Shown: positions 43,009 to 53,104 of the stretch, piece by piece
Layout of the letters: the number at the start of each line of letters is the position of its first letter
How positions within the stretch are numbered: position 1 is the stretch's first letter
Source: Sarcophilus harrisii
Lineage: Eukaryota > Chordata > Mammalia > Dasyuromorphia > Dasyuridae
Direction of reading: 5' to 3'
Length of the DNA: 64,000 nt
Assembly (NCBI RefSeq): GCF_902635505.1
Contig: NC_045430.1
Coordinates: 30,337,564-30,401,563 of the forward strand
Made by a program: the position numbers and the translations under genes
Notes under the pieces: generated by a model
The model's input: only the letters and a program-made list of their open reading frames with translations
The model's database searches: none
What the model was told of the DNA's origin: nothing

Positions 43009-43927
43009 TTACTATATGCAAAGGGTTATCAAACTCTGCATACCCTTTGATCCAGCAGTGTTTCTACTGGGCTTATATCCCCAAAAGATTTTAAAGGAGG
43101 GAAAGGGACCCACATGTGCAAGAATGTTTGTGGCAGCCCTTTTTGTAGTGGCAAGAAACTGGAAACTGAGCAGATGCCCATCAGGTGGAGAATGGTTGAG
43201 TAAGTTATGGCATATGAATGTTATGGAATATTATTGTTCTATAAGAAATCATCAGGAGGATGACTTTAGAGAGGCCTGGAGAGACTTACATGAACTGTTG
43301 CTAAGTGAAATGAGCAGAACCAGGAGATTATTGTACATGGCAACAAGAAGATTATATGATGATCAGTTCTCATAGATGTGACTCTTTTCCACAATGAGAT
43401 GATTCGGGCCAGTTCCAATTACTTTGTGATGAAGAGAGCCGCATACACCCAGAGAAAGACTGTGGTTCTGGAACTGAGTGCGGATCACAGCATAGCACTT
43501 TCACTCTTTTTGTTGTTTGATTGCATTTTATTTTTCTCATTTTTTTCCTTTTTGATCTGATTTCCCTTGTGCAGCAAGATAATTGTATAAATATATATGC
43601 ATTTATTGGAATGAACATATTTTTACCATGTTTAATATATATTGGATTGCTTGCCATTTGGGTGAAGGGTGGGGAAAAAGGGGCCAAAATTAGAACACAC
43701 TGTTTTGCAGGGGTCATTGTTTTTTTTTTCCTGAGGCAACTGGGTAAAGTGACTTGCCCAGGGTCACACAGCCAGGAAGTGTTAAGTGTCTGAGACCAGA
43801 TTTGAACTCAGGTCCTCCTGACTTCAGGGTTGGTGCTCTATCTATTGCACCACCTAGCTGCCCCTGCAACGGTCATTGTTGGAAAATTGTCCATGAATAT
43901 GTTTTGAAAATAAAAAGCTTTAATAAA
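43009..43927 (+). mobile_element. L1, ORF2 C-terminus and 3' UTR, inserted in older L1
   Basis: The plus strand encodes QRVIKLCIPFDPAVFLLGLY, ARMFVAALFVVARNWKLSRC, GGEWLSKLWHMNVMEYYCSI and EDDFREAWRDLHELLLSE (43016-43310), the best-preserved L1 reading frame here. The 3' UTR follows, interrupted by a SINE. Target duplication AAAAAATTGAGTT (42996-43008) versus AAAAAATTGTGTT (43928-43940), 12 of 13. Confidence 0.93.
43722..43864 (-). mobile_element. tRNA-derived SINE (WSINE1-like) nested in L1
   Basis: Full-length reversed copy: GTGACTTGCCCAGGGTCACA, ACTCAGGTCCTCCTGACTTC, CACCACCTAGCTGCCCC. Target duplication TGCAGGGGTCATTGTT (43706-43721) versus TGCAACGGTCATTGTT (43865-43880), 14 of 16. Confidence 0.94.
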
Positions 43928-44160
43928 AAAAAATTGTGTTCCAAATTTCCTCCCTCCCCTGTCCCTTTCCTAAAACTGAGTAACTTGATATAGGTTACAT
44001 AGATACAATCATGCAAACATATTTCCATATTTGTCATGTTGTGAGAGAGAAAAAACAGACCAAAAGAAAAATATAGAGAAAAAGATAATGTGAAAATTGT
44101 ATGCTTTTATCAGGATTCATCAATTCTTTCTCTGGATGTGGATGGCCTTTGGAATAGTCA
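43928..44160 (-). mobile_element. Older L1 3' UTR, right part
   Basis: GTGTTCCAAATTTCCTCCCT, GATATAGGTTACATAGATAC, TTTCTCTGGATGTGGATGGC. It continues the element cut at 43008. Confidence 0.82.
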
Positions 44161-44270
44161 TGGTCCAATTCTAATAAACTTGGGATAGAGGATGCCATCA
44201 GCAACCAGAGGAAAAACTATGGAATCTAAATGCAGATCAAAGCAGACTATTTTCATTTTTTCATTCCCTG
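44161..44270 (+). mobile_element. L1 3' UTR fragment, opposite orientation
   Basis: AACTATGGAATCTAAATGCA and GATCAAAGCAGACTATTTTC match the L1 3' UTR in plus orientation, immediately after a minus-strand L1. Confidence 0.65.
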
Positions 44271-44620
44271 ATGCTGGGCTGCTGCCTAAGATGGGGACTG
44301 AAAAATCACCTGATTTATACTTGAACCATGTTTGTAGCCAAGTAAGGAGGGCTTACTTACACTATGACATCAGGAAGGTGATGCTATGACATGCAGGTGA
44401 AGTGGATTTGAAGGCGGGAAGGCTGGACAAAGTCACCTGCTTCACTTTTCCCCTCCCCTTCACTGGCAAGGTATAGATCAGGATGACTAGGGATGGCTCT
44501 GGATGCAGTGAGAGACCTTAGCCTTTTTTTTTTTTTTAACAAGTATTTAAGCAGAGTCACCTGATGCCATGCATTTGCATTATTAGAAAGAGGAGGAAAA
44601 CATTTTTTTTAAAAGTGAAA
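44271..44620. other. Unassigned stretch
   Basis: No recognised feature except a T run at 44524-44538. Confidence 0.35.
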
Positions 44621-44624
44621 TGTT

Positions 44625-44790
44625 TTCTGCTTGTAATTATTTGAATTTCTCTTTGTAATATTTTGAGCTCCAATTTTTTTTCTGGCTCCCTTCCTTATCT
44701 CCCGCCTTCCCTAAGACAGCAAGCTGTCTTACCAGCAAGCAAGGTTACACATATACAATTATTTTAAACATTTCATATTTGTCACTCAAT
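44625..44790 (-). mobile_element. L1 3' UTR-like repeat, reversed
   Basis: CTTCCCTAAGACAGCAAGCT, CATATACAATTATTTTAAAC. Same family as 33530-33748. Confidence 0.6.
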
Positions 44791-44794
44791 ATAC

Positions 44795-45347
44795 ATTATT
44801 TATGTACATCCTCTGTATCAAGCACTGTGCTAGGTGCTGGGAATACAAAAAAGATTTAAAAAACAAGTTCCTGCCCTCAAGAAGCTTGCAATTTAATGCT
44901 TTTGAGTAGGGTACCTGCATAATTAGAACCATGAAGAATATCATTTTAGCAGTTTTGTGGAAGATGAAAAGGAAAGCGGCTAAAGACAGACCAATTTAGA
45001 TTTAGGTTATTGAAATAATACAGAAGATTTGTGATTTATACTTGAACATGTTAGTAGCCAAGTAAATAGAGAACCGAGGAAAGATGTGAGCGTTATTAAG
45101 TAATGAATGAATGTTTGGGTTAAGGGATAGGAGAGAGCTGAGGTCGACTCTGAGCATGTGATCTGATATGACTTTAAGGACAGTAGTCAATTTGACAGGA
45201 ATAGGGATGTGAGGGCAAGGGGTGGGTTTAAGTAGAAAGAACCTGAGTTCTGTTTTGTATGTGTTGATTGCCAGATGCCATCATGAGACATCTACAAGAC
45301 ATCCAGCATGTGGTTGGAGATGCTGGGTAGGAGCTCAGGGATGAGAT
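44795..45347 (-). mobile_element. L2 LINE, part 1 (3' side)
   Basis: CAAGCACTGTGCTAGGTGCT, CTGCCCTCAAGAAGCTTGCA, GAACCTGAGTTCTGTTTTGT, GGAGCTCAGGGATGAGAT. Cut by an LTR; it resumes at 45941. Confidence 0.85.
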
Positions 45348-45940
45348 TGTAATGCCAGAGAAACTGAGGCAAGATAAAGATTAGAGAGTTTTTAATATTT
45401 TATTTATTGGAGAGTTTAATTGATTGACTAGACAGGACTCTTGTCTCCAAGTATCCAGTGGCGAATGTAAGAATTCCAGGTTTTTTATAGGACTCTTGAA
45501 ACAAAGGAGGAAGAAAAGAGTGGGAAGTTTCAGGACCATAAATTTGATTCTAGCAGGATGGGGGGGAAACTAGGAAGCCAGAGTCAGGAAGCCAGAAGAA
45601 CAGAGTCTGTTCTGAATAAACAGAAGTAAGGGTGTCAATGAGGTATCTGAGATAGTCTTATCTTTTGGAATGTTTAGAGGGGTAGTACCATAAATTCTTG
45701 ATGACAAAAGGAGTTAGGAGCCAGGAAGTCTTAACTCCACCTTATCTTGAGTCTCACATTAACAATTTATAACCTTAGAGCAAGTGGCCCTCAGTCTTAA
45801 TGAACCAGAAAGGGGATTTGCAACTAAGAGGATTAAGGCAGAACATTTAAGGAAACTAAGGCAGAACAATTTAGGGAAACTGAGACAGAACCAATTAGAG
45901 AAACTGAGTCAGGACAATTAAAGAGAACTGTGGCACAACA
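45348..45940 (-). mobile_element. Solo LTR fossil (endogenous retrovirus), U3 with tandem repeats
   Basis: 593 bp, TGTAATGCCAG to GGCACAACA. On the minus strand the U3 begins with about four or five imperfect copies of a 25-26 bp unit (core AAACTGAGGCAGAACAATTT, 45830-45935), enhancer-like. A TATA box (CCTATAAAAAACCTGG) and a polyadenylation signal (CCAATAAATAAAATA) follow in order. The flanks carry AGAT on both sides (45344-45347, 45941-45944), a 4-bp duplication as class I (gamma-like) elements make, and the L2 around it is continuous. No internal sequence remains. Confidence 0.87.
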
Positions 45941-46142
45941 AGATGAAGTCAAGACATGTAGATGTGGGAATTACGGGCATAGAAATAATCACTGAACTAA
46001 CTACAACCAATGAGATCACTCAGAAGAAAAAAGAAGTGGGTCCAAGACAGGATGCAGGATATGGATGATCCAGCAAAGAAAACACTGAAAAAAATAATCG
46101 GATGAATAGGAAGAAAGTCAGGATGTGATACCAGACTCCTAG
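45941..46142 (-). mobile_element. L2 LINE, part 2
   Basis: AAGTCAAGACATGTAGATGT, ACTACAACCAATGAGATCAC, GATGATCCAGCAAAGAAAAC continue the L2 cut at 45347. Confidence 0.75.
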
Positions 46143-46164
46143 AGAGTCACTCGACCTTCTCTCC

Positions 46165-46338
46165 TCCCACTTTTTGGCTTCCTTTCATTTGCTTTCTTCC
46201 TCTTTTAGAATGGAAGCTCCTTGAGGACGGGGACTGTTTTTCTTTTCTGCCTGTATTTATATTTCTAGCACTTACCACATGGTACCTGATACATAATAAG
46301 GGCTTAATAAATGTTTGTTGATTTGATGACTTGACACA
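46165..46338 (+). mobile_element. L2 LINE 3' end
   Basis: GAATGGAAGCTCCTTGAGGA, ACGGGGACTGTTTTTCTTTT, GGCTTAATAAATGTTTGTTG. Confidence 0.9.
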
Positions 46339-46499
46339 TGGTTTTATCATAAGTGTTAAAAATGGATTTGAATTCTGGATGGATTTGACTTCAAGTCAAG
46401 CTATTACACTATATTGCTTTTCTAGGACTTGATTATAATATTAGAATGATAATGAGCTCCATAAGGGAACCTAAGTGTCAAACAATGGAACTCCCTTAT

Positions 46500-46690
46500 T
46501 TTATAGTGGATAGATGGCTGCCTTGGAAAAAGGAGAACCTTAGTTTCCATCTTGCTCAGATGCATACGAACTCTATGATCCTGGGCAGGTTAGTCTCAGT
46601 TTCTTTATCTGTACAATAAGGAAATTAGACTTAGTGGCCCTAAAGTCCCCTTCATCTCTTGATCCATGATCTTAGAATCTTGTGAATTTT
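46500..46690 (+). mobile_element. MIR-like SINE
   Basis: CTCTATGATCCTGGGCAGGT, CTCAGTTTCTTTATCTGTAC. Confidence 0.8.
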
Positions 46691-47170
46691 CTGTTTTATT
46701 TTTTTAGTGACTTTTCCCAAAGGATTTTTCCTATTATCTTATAGAAACTTCATTGCATTGAATTGTGTCATGGCCTCCAATGGGATCCTTTGGGTAGGGA
46801 AAAGGAAGACATTTACATAAGAAATATCTCCTGGGTCATTTTTGCTGTGAATCAGGAGCGTTTGGAAGTAATTAATATTTTTACTAAATATCTGTGTGTC
46901 TCTTGAGGATATATACACATGGTTTCTGAGAAAATTATTCCTCCTCTATTCATTTCCTCAGTTGTCAGAGTGATTCACATGGGGATTTAATAAATATCAG
47001 GTCAGCCAAGGTGAGGGAAAGGACTTTGTTGTAAATTCATACAATTACAAGTGAAAATTTAATAGGATCCACAATCTTCATAAAATTGGCCCAGGACATT
47101 TTCTACACATCAGAAATAACCTCACAAATATATAATCATCTTCCCTGTTTGCATGGAACATAAAGAAAAT
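46691..47170. other. Unassigned stretch
   Basis: No recognised feature. Confidence 0.35.
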
Positions 47171-47174
47171 GGGA

Positions 47175-47412
47175 GAAAGGAACAAGCATTTATTAAGTCC
47201 TTTGCAAACATTATCTCATCTTATCCTCACAACAATATCTACAATAGTAGATGCTACTATTATCCTCACTTTACAGTTGAGAAAACTGAAGCAAAAAGGA
47301 TTAAGGGATTTATTTGTTCAAGGTGACATAATTAGAAAGTGTCTTTGGTTGGATTTGAACTCAGCTCTTCCTATCTAGGCTCAGCTCTCTATGCACTGTG
47401 GAGCTACCTAGC
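47175..47412 (-). mobile_element. CORE-SINE (THER1/MIR-like), reversed
   Basis: ATCTTATCCTCACAACAATA, CTCACTTTACAGTTGAGAAA, GGAGCTACCTAGCAGC. Confidence 0.85.
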
Positions 47413-47414
47413 AG

Positions 47415-47655
47415 CTGTAGCACAGGGAGACGCTGAAGATTCCAAGCTCAGCTAGCCTATGGCATCTTGGGCAAGTCATATAACTATTAGTCCAAGTTTC
47501 TTCTTCTGTGAAATGGGGATAATAATAAGAGCAGCTAGTGAAGAGAGTTCTGGGTCTGGAGCTGGGAAGATTGTTAGCTGTATCATCGTAGGCAAGTTAG
47601 ACCTCAGGCACAGTACCTGGCACATAGTAGGTGCTTTATAAATGCTGATTCCTTT
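47415..47655 (+). mobile_element. MIR-like SINE, forward
   Basis: CTTGGGCAAGTCATATAACT, GTGAAATGGGGATAATAATA, GGCACATAGTAGGTGCTTTA. Head-to-head with the preceding SINE. Confidence 0.75.
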
Positions 47656-47779
47656 CCTTTCTCCCTAGCTAGCTGGGTATTGATGACCCCTGGAATTCCT
47701 GCTGCTGAGGAAGCTGAGACTGGTGGGTTGCTAAAGCAAATCCACCCCTAATATTTATGATATTACCATGAGTCATTTA

Positions 47780-47932
47780 TGATGATGATGATGATGATAA
47801 TGGTGGTGGTGATATGTGATAATGGTGATGATGATGGTGATGGTGATAATGGTGGTGATGATGGTGGTGGTGGTGGTGATGGTGATGGTGATGATGATGA
47901 TGGTGATAATGGTGATAATGATGATGGTGACA
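47780..47932. repeat. (GAT/GGT)n trinucleotide tract
   Basis: About 150 bases of GATGAT and GGTGGT units with AAT variants. Open frames of poly-histidine, isoleucine/threonine or methionine/valine here are artefacts. Confidence 0.97.
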
Positions 47933-48475
47933 ATATGTATAAAGGTCTTTAAAGAGAGTGTTGTGTGTGACCATAAAACAATGACTGAGTCCTTCATTGT
48001 ATATCTACCACCCTCCTTCCCTTCCTCAAAACACATTCCCATATAGGCTTTATTCTGTCTATACACAGCCTAGCCAGAGTTTTCAGCATAAGATTCATGT
48101 AATTAGAATTCTCCCTTTTAGATTCGAGGAGAGTTATAAAATCCTATGCTCAGCATCAAGGAGCATCTCTCTAGCCCATCCCTATTCTCAATTCCAGTAG
48201 TAAATTAACAGTTATTTATCTAGGACTTATCATGTGCCAGGCACTGCACTGAACATTATTGTAAGGTGGTCATTCTGACATTCAAATTTTTGAGAAAAAG
48301 AGAAAAATTACTGGTCTGCTATCAGAAGGTCACAAGGACTCAGTCTCAGTGACAATTCTTGCCTAAAATGATTGCTTGTTTTTATTTATGTTCACAGTGG
48401 CCACATATCCTGGGTTTCCCAGAACATTCCTGATTTCAAGAAAAAAAATTGGTGGGCTTGTTTTTTATCTAGAAT
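47933..48475. other. Mostly unassigned; L2 3' scrap
   Basis: 48205-48270 is a reversed L2 3' end (TATCATGTGCCAGGCACTGC). The rest is unrecognised. Confidence 0.4.
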
Positions 48476-48479
48476 TTTT

Positions 48480-48830
48480 ATTTGAGAATACTTGCAAACA
48501 AGTTTTGTTGTTTTCTTCATTTTTATATTCCCTATTTTCTCCCATATATCACTCTTTTCTCTCTTCCCCTATAACAAAGAATAAAAAAGAGGGGGAAAAG
48601 TAATTTCAGCAAAACAAGCCAAGATATCAAAAAAGTCTGATGTTATATGCAGTATTCTAAACTCATAGTCCCCATCTCTAAAAAAAAGAGAAAAAAATTT
48701 ATTTTTAAGGATAACTAATATTGGTTTTCTTCTTTCTTCTTTTTTAACAAGCACCAATGAAATAATAAAAAAAAATGACAAAATGAGGCTAAAATTCCTC
48801 TCCCCCAAAACACATTCTACCATCTCTTTT
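48480..48830 (-). repeat. Dispersed marsupial repeat B, reversed
   Basis: ACAAAGAATAAAAAAGAGGG, ATTTCAGCAAAACAAGCCAA, AAACTCATAGTCCCCATCTC. A diverged copy occurs at 61255-61345. It is LINE-3'-UTR-like; the family is not named by me. Confidence 0.5.
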
Positions 48831-49222
48831 TAGCTTCCCACATTCTGCTACTCTTCCTTTATTGGCTTGATTTCCATTGGGATGATTCATATATAAAACC
48901 TCTGGGCAGAGGTTTCAGCTTCAGAGAAATATGTTATAGGTATACAAATGCAACACACAAAAAAAAGATGCTTGGGAAAACCTGGTAAAAGAGCTATGAG
49001 CTTGTTTAAAAAAATAAAGGCTTTCAAGTGTTTGGAGGTGGAGGAAACTATTTGCAGGGTTGTTTTAGTGTTTGGGGAATTGGGTGAGTCCTTGGGAAGC
49101 ATTCTGTTAAATGGCTAGAGTGAAGATGATAATTACCTAAAGGATGCATGAATACATTTACATCTTGTCTTCTGTCCCCTCTAAGTCTCTTGACTTCATA
49201 AGGAACACCATGAGAAATCATA
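48831..49222. other. Unassigned stretch
   Basis: No recognised feature. Confidence 0.35.
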
Positions 49223-49602
49223 GGGTCCTCGTACAGAAGAACCACTTATCTAAGAAAAGATCTTGGTACAGGAAACCAGACATTTAAAAAGCGTTGTGTC
49301 AAGAGAATCATCCATCTAAGGAAGGTGTCCTTGTATAAGAAAACCACGCATCTAGAAAAGGTTCTGTTACAAAAGAACTATCCATCTAAGAAAGGGTCCT
49401 GATATAGGAGAATCATCCATCTAGAAAGGGTTGGGCCCAGTATAGGAGAATCATCCATCTAGAAAGGGTTCTGGTACAGGAGAACTATCCATGTAAGAGA
49501 AGGTCTTGGTACAAGAGAACCATACATCTAGAAAGGATCTTGTTACCAAAAAAACCGTCCAAGAAAGGGTCCTGATATAGGAGAACCATTACCCTAGAAA
49601 GG
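49223..49602. repeat. Minisatellite, about 11 units of 32-38 bp
   Basis: Unit core: GGTCCTGGTATAGGAGAA, then TCATCCATCTAGAAAG. Units begin near 49223, 49258, 49291, 49325, 49359, 49394, 49428, 49466, 49501, 49535 and 49567. The central units are most alike and the outer ones drift, the usual pattern of an unequal-crossover array. Confidence 0.92.
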
Positions 49603-49925
49603 ATCATATGGTCCAAGTTCCTCATTTTAAAAATGAGAAAATTCAGCAAAATAAAATGACTTGCCAAAAGTCACACAACTAGTATCTAGTTAATACACTA
49701 TATGACACACCATTGAGTATATTATAGGATCCTAGATGTCAAGTTGGAAGGGAAATTAGAAGTTGGCCATCTAGTCTCAGTTCCTCATTTTATAGGTAGG
49801 GAAACTAAGGAAAGAAAAGTATGAAATGACTTGCTGAAGGTCACATAGCTCAGAGTTAGAATTGGAACTCAGTTCCTCTGAATGTAGAATGAGCTTTCTT
49901 TCCCCCTAAAGTACATTGCCTCAAT
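49603..49925 (-). mobile_element. Two MIR-like SINEs, reversed
   Basis: 49603-49690: CAAGTTCCTCATTTTAAAAA, AAAGTCACACAACTAGTATC. 49728-49920: TTGGAAGGGAAATTAGAAGT, GACTTGCTGAAGGTCACATA. Confidence 0.7.
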
Positions 49926-50402
49926 AATTTGGATGCCCTGAGTGCAAGAGATTTTGTTTTTTGTTGTTTTTTTAAAAACCAGCCTTACTTATGGGCTTTA
50001 GTATAATTTTGTTGTGCGAAGCAATCTTGATTACCTAGACAACCTGCTTATAGAGCCCTTTCTTTCCCCTTCATTGGTTTTTATAGATGGAGGATCATTT
50101 GCTTATTTAGGCAACATTCCTGTAGCCTGCCAGGTAAAGGAATTCAGGTCAGCAAAATTAGACAAGAAATAAGAAGCTAGAGTTTGCCTCTCTGCAGAGC
50201 AGAGCGTAGGTGAACAGATAGAGAGCTGAAGGCTGTAGGATGCACCTGGGGAAGGTGTGTTGGTTCTTGCCGGACTGGGACAACGCCCAACGCTGGTCCC
50301 AGCTTTGATGTGCAATGATGAAAAGATGACTGAAGCTGGTATTTAAGAAACTAGGAGTCTTTGGCAGTTTAGAAAAGCGTCTGTTTTTTATAAATTATTT
50401 TT
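49926..50402. other. Unassigned stretch
   Basis: Somewhat GC-rich at 50110-50310; no recognised repeat, exon or motif. Confidence 0.35.
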
Positions 50403-50427
50403 ATTTCTCTCTTTCTCCTTTCTCTCC

Positions 50428-50494
<67 letters not shown>

Positions 50495-50658
50495 TTCTCT
50501 CCCCCCTCCCTCCTTCTCCCTTTCCTTCTCTGTCTCTGTTTCTCTCTGTTTCTCTCTGTCTCTCTGTCTCTCTTCCTCTCTTCTTCCTTCTCCCTTTCCT
50601 TGCCTCTCCTCTTTCTGTCTGTTTCTGTGTGTCTCTCATCTCCCGGTCTCTGTCTCTT

Positions 50659-50720
<62 letters not shown>
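50403..50720. repeat. (TC)n pyrimidine-rich tract
   Basis: Two long (TC)n blocks (50433-50488, 50659-50718) linked by TC/TG variants. The first about 125 bases are pure pyrimidine. Arg/Glu-repeat open frames on the other strand are artefacts. Confidence 0.97.
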
Positions 50721-50721
<1 letters not shown>

Positions 50722-50944
50722 ATTTTTAGATATATTTCTTTCCTTTTCTATCCAGTGAATAAGTACTTGAAACAAAGATTTAAAAAGGAAGAAATGAAAA
50801 ATTCAGCAAAACTGAGTGACCCATCTTCATCAGAGAACAGCAAGACATTATAGTGTTTAACAACCCTCATTTCCTCACCTCTGAAAAAAAAGAGGATGAA
50901 GAACATTTTCTCTTCTTCAGGGTCAAGCTGGTCATTATAATTAT

Positions 50945-51152
50945 ACAGCACTGTTTTTTTCTGATTTTCTTGCACAGCATGACGAATTCAGAAATGCGTT
51001 TAGAAGATTTGCACATGTCTAACCTATATTGGATTGCTTGCTGTTTTAGGGAGGGGAAACATTTGGAACACAAGATTTTGCAGAGGTGAATGTTGAAAAC
51101 AATCTTTGCATGTATTTGGAAAAATAAAATATTATTTAAAAATAAAGAATTT
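50945..51152 (+). mobile_element. L1 3' tail
   Basis: CTTGCACAGCATGACGAATT, CTATATTGGATTGCTTGCTG, GAAAAATAAAATATTATTTA. Confidence 0.82.
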
Positions 51153-52008
51153 GAAAAAAGAAAGTTAGTCTTACAAATATGGAAATATGTTTAAGATAAT
51201 GTCTTTGATCTCCTTAGGATTAATTTTCTTTGGTAGGGAAAGGGAAATTGAAGTACTGAATTAAACACTGGTTCTATTGGGCCAGTTCACTAGACCATAT
51301 TTCAAGACCTCCATTTCCATGGACTGACTCTGCCGGAGGGAGTTGACTTTTTCTATCTAGCAGTTACCATAAGCAGTCACTTCAAACACCACAACTGACA
51401 TGAGCTGAGCAAGTAAAGAGACAATAAAGAGACAATACTTTGATGGCAGTGACCAGATTAGCTTTTGTGTTATTCACCTGGCACCCTTACCTAATTATTG
51501 CTTAGTAGTTTATAGCATCAAGTGTAGGAAGTATCAGCAGAGATCAAGAGAAGTAGCTACCATTGGGATACTATTTTTGAGTTCACATCATTCCAACTGG
51601 CAATCTCCAGGAAGAGTAAGGGTGTAATAAGGCACTGATTGGCTTCTGTAATTATTTTAATTAGTGTTTCTTCTATATAGAGCTTTGTTTTCTAGTTCAG
51701 AGTTGTGCAAAGATTTGGAAGATCTCTCAAAGTTTATTTTTCATATCTTGATTCTTCTCTCTTATAAAAGCCTTGAATTTTTATTAATACCAGAGTCATC
51801 CTTGATACTTGTATAACTTCTAGATATCAAAGGATTTAAAAGCTCTTTATTAATATTCCCAAAGCCCTCATAAAGGATGAACAACAACAATTGAGAAATA
51901 TTACACACCAGATTTGGGTCTTGTTTTCAGGAATACATTTTTTCAGCTGTTTTATTAGCCAAAATCTATTTGCCTGATGACTATATATCTACACTAGGCA
52001 TTTCAATC
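51153..52008. other. Unassigned stretch
   Basis: About 850 bases of apparently unique sequence; no motif or open frame of note. Confidence 0.35.
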
Positions 52009-52009
52009 C

Positions 52010-52130
52010 CCTAATTTTTTTAGATGGGGAAACAGGCCCAGAGAGGGGAAGTGATTTGTTCAAGATCACACTGAGAGGAAGTAGGAGAGTCTGCATTCAA
52101 ACCCAGGCCATAGATTTAGAGCTACACAGG
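52010..52130 (-). mobile_element. MIR-like SINE, reversed
   Basis: GGGGAAACAGGCCCAGAGAG, TTCAAACCCAGGCC. Confidence 0.75.
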
Positions 52131-52271
52131 ACATAAGAAGTAATATTGCTCCCATTATCTTATAGCTGAGCATCCAACTTAGCCATGTAGATAACAGGAG
52201 TGAATGATTACAGTAGATGGATCATCATTTGTTTTTGGCTGCTGGCCATCTCTGAGATTTAGAATTGAAAT

Positions 52272-52386
52272 TCTCTTCTCTTCTCTTCTCTTCTCTTCTT
52301 TTCTCTTCTCTTCTCTTCTCCTCTTCTCTTCCTTTCCCTTCCCTTCTCTTCCCTTTACTTCTTCTTTTCTCTCTTCTCCTCTCCTG
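52272..52386. repeat. (TTCTC)n microsatellite and pyrimidine tract
   Basis: About 11 TTCTC units and derivatives. Confidence 0.93.
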
Positions 52387-52506
52387 TCCGTTTTTTGGGG
52401 GAACTGTAACCTTCAGAAATCCATGTGAAGCTCTGAAGGTTTCAGGACATCTTATTTGTTGGTGATTTTCATATTTGGGTATTCCTTGATTGGTATAGTT
52501 TTCAAT

Positions 52507-52630
52507 GTTTTTTTTTTTTTTTTTTTACTGAGGCAATTGGGGTTTAAGTGACTTGCCCAGGGTCACACAACTGGGAAGTGTTAAGTATCTGAGGCCATAT
52601 TTGAACTCAGATCCTCCTGACTTCAGGGCT
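52507..52630 (-). mobile_element. 5'-truncated tRNA-derived SINE (WSINE1-like)
   Basis: Poly(T), then GTGACTTGCCCAGGGTCACA to CTCCTGACTTCAGGGCT; the head (about 35 bases) is missing. Perfect 11-bp target duplication TAGTTTTCAAT at 52496-52506 and 52631-52641, so the truncation happened at insertion. Confidence 0.93.
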
Positions 52631-52641
52631 TAGTTTTCAAT

Positions 52642-53100
52642 TAAAAAAAACTTTCTGAACTTGAACACCCAATAAACATTAAAACAAACAAAACACCAAA
52701 TAAAACACTAATAAAATGAGCACTTCCAAATACCGAGTAAAACACATAAAGAAGATTGCACATGAAACCATGAATCACTATTATGTACAGCTTGCTTTCC
52801 TTTAAAGTTTTAATAAATTTAACATGTAATTTTTGAAGTTGTCCTGCTTGTCTGTGTTTCCTTCTGGCTTTCCTTTCAACTAGTACAACTAGTTTGCATA
52901 GAGGATGGGTAGATTGTAGTTAGAGAAACTTAGAGAAAGTCAAAGAGATGATGGGAAGAAAAGCACTTGAAACCTGGCTGTAACATCCTGTTTGTCTGGT
53001 TGCTCCCTTAAGAATAATTTTCTTAGAACTAAAGTAGTTTGAGGTGGTTGAGGAGGAAAGGTATCAAAAAAAGGAGGGAGTAAGGGAAGTTATGGAAAAT
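52642..53100. other. Unassigned stretch
   Basis: No recognised feature. Confidence 0.35.
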
Positions 53101-53104
53101 GAAT

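Noticed and set aside
43016-43375. A possible host gene with 119 codons
   Set aside because: The sequence is L1 ORF2 C-terminus (LCIPFDPAV, MEYYCS, FREAWRDL).
47777-48066. Poly-histidine and I/T-rich open frames
   Set aside because: Translations of a GAT/GGT trinucleotide repeat.
47780-49602. CRISPR-like array
   Set aside because: The tandem repeats have no conserved repeat/unique spacer alternation, and the context is a vertebrate genome.
50388-50775. Long Arg/Glu-repeat open frames
   Set aside because: Reverse-strand translation of a (TC)n tract.
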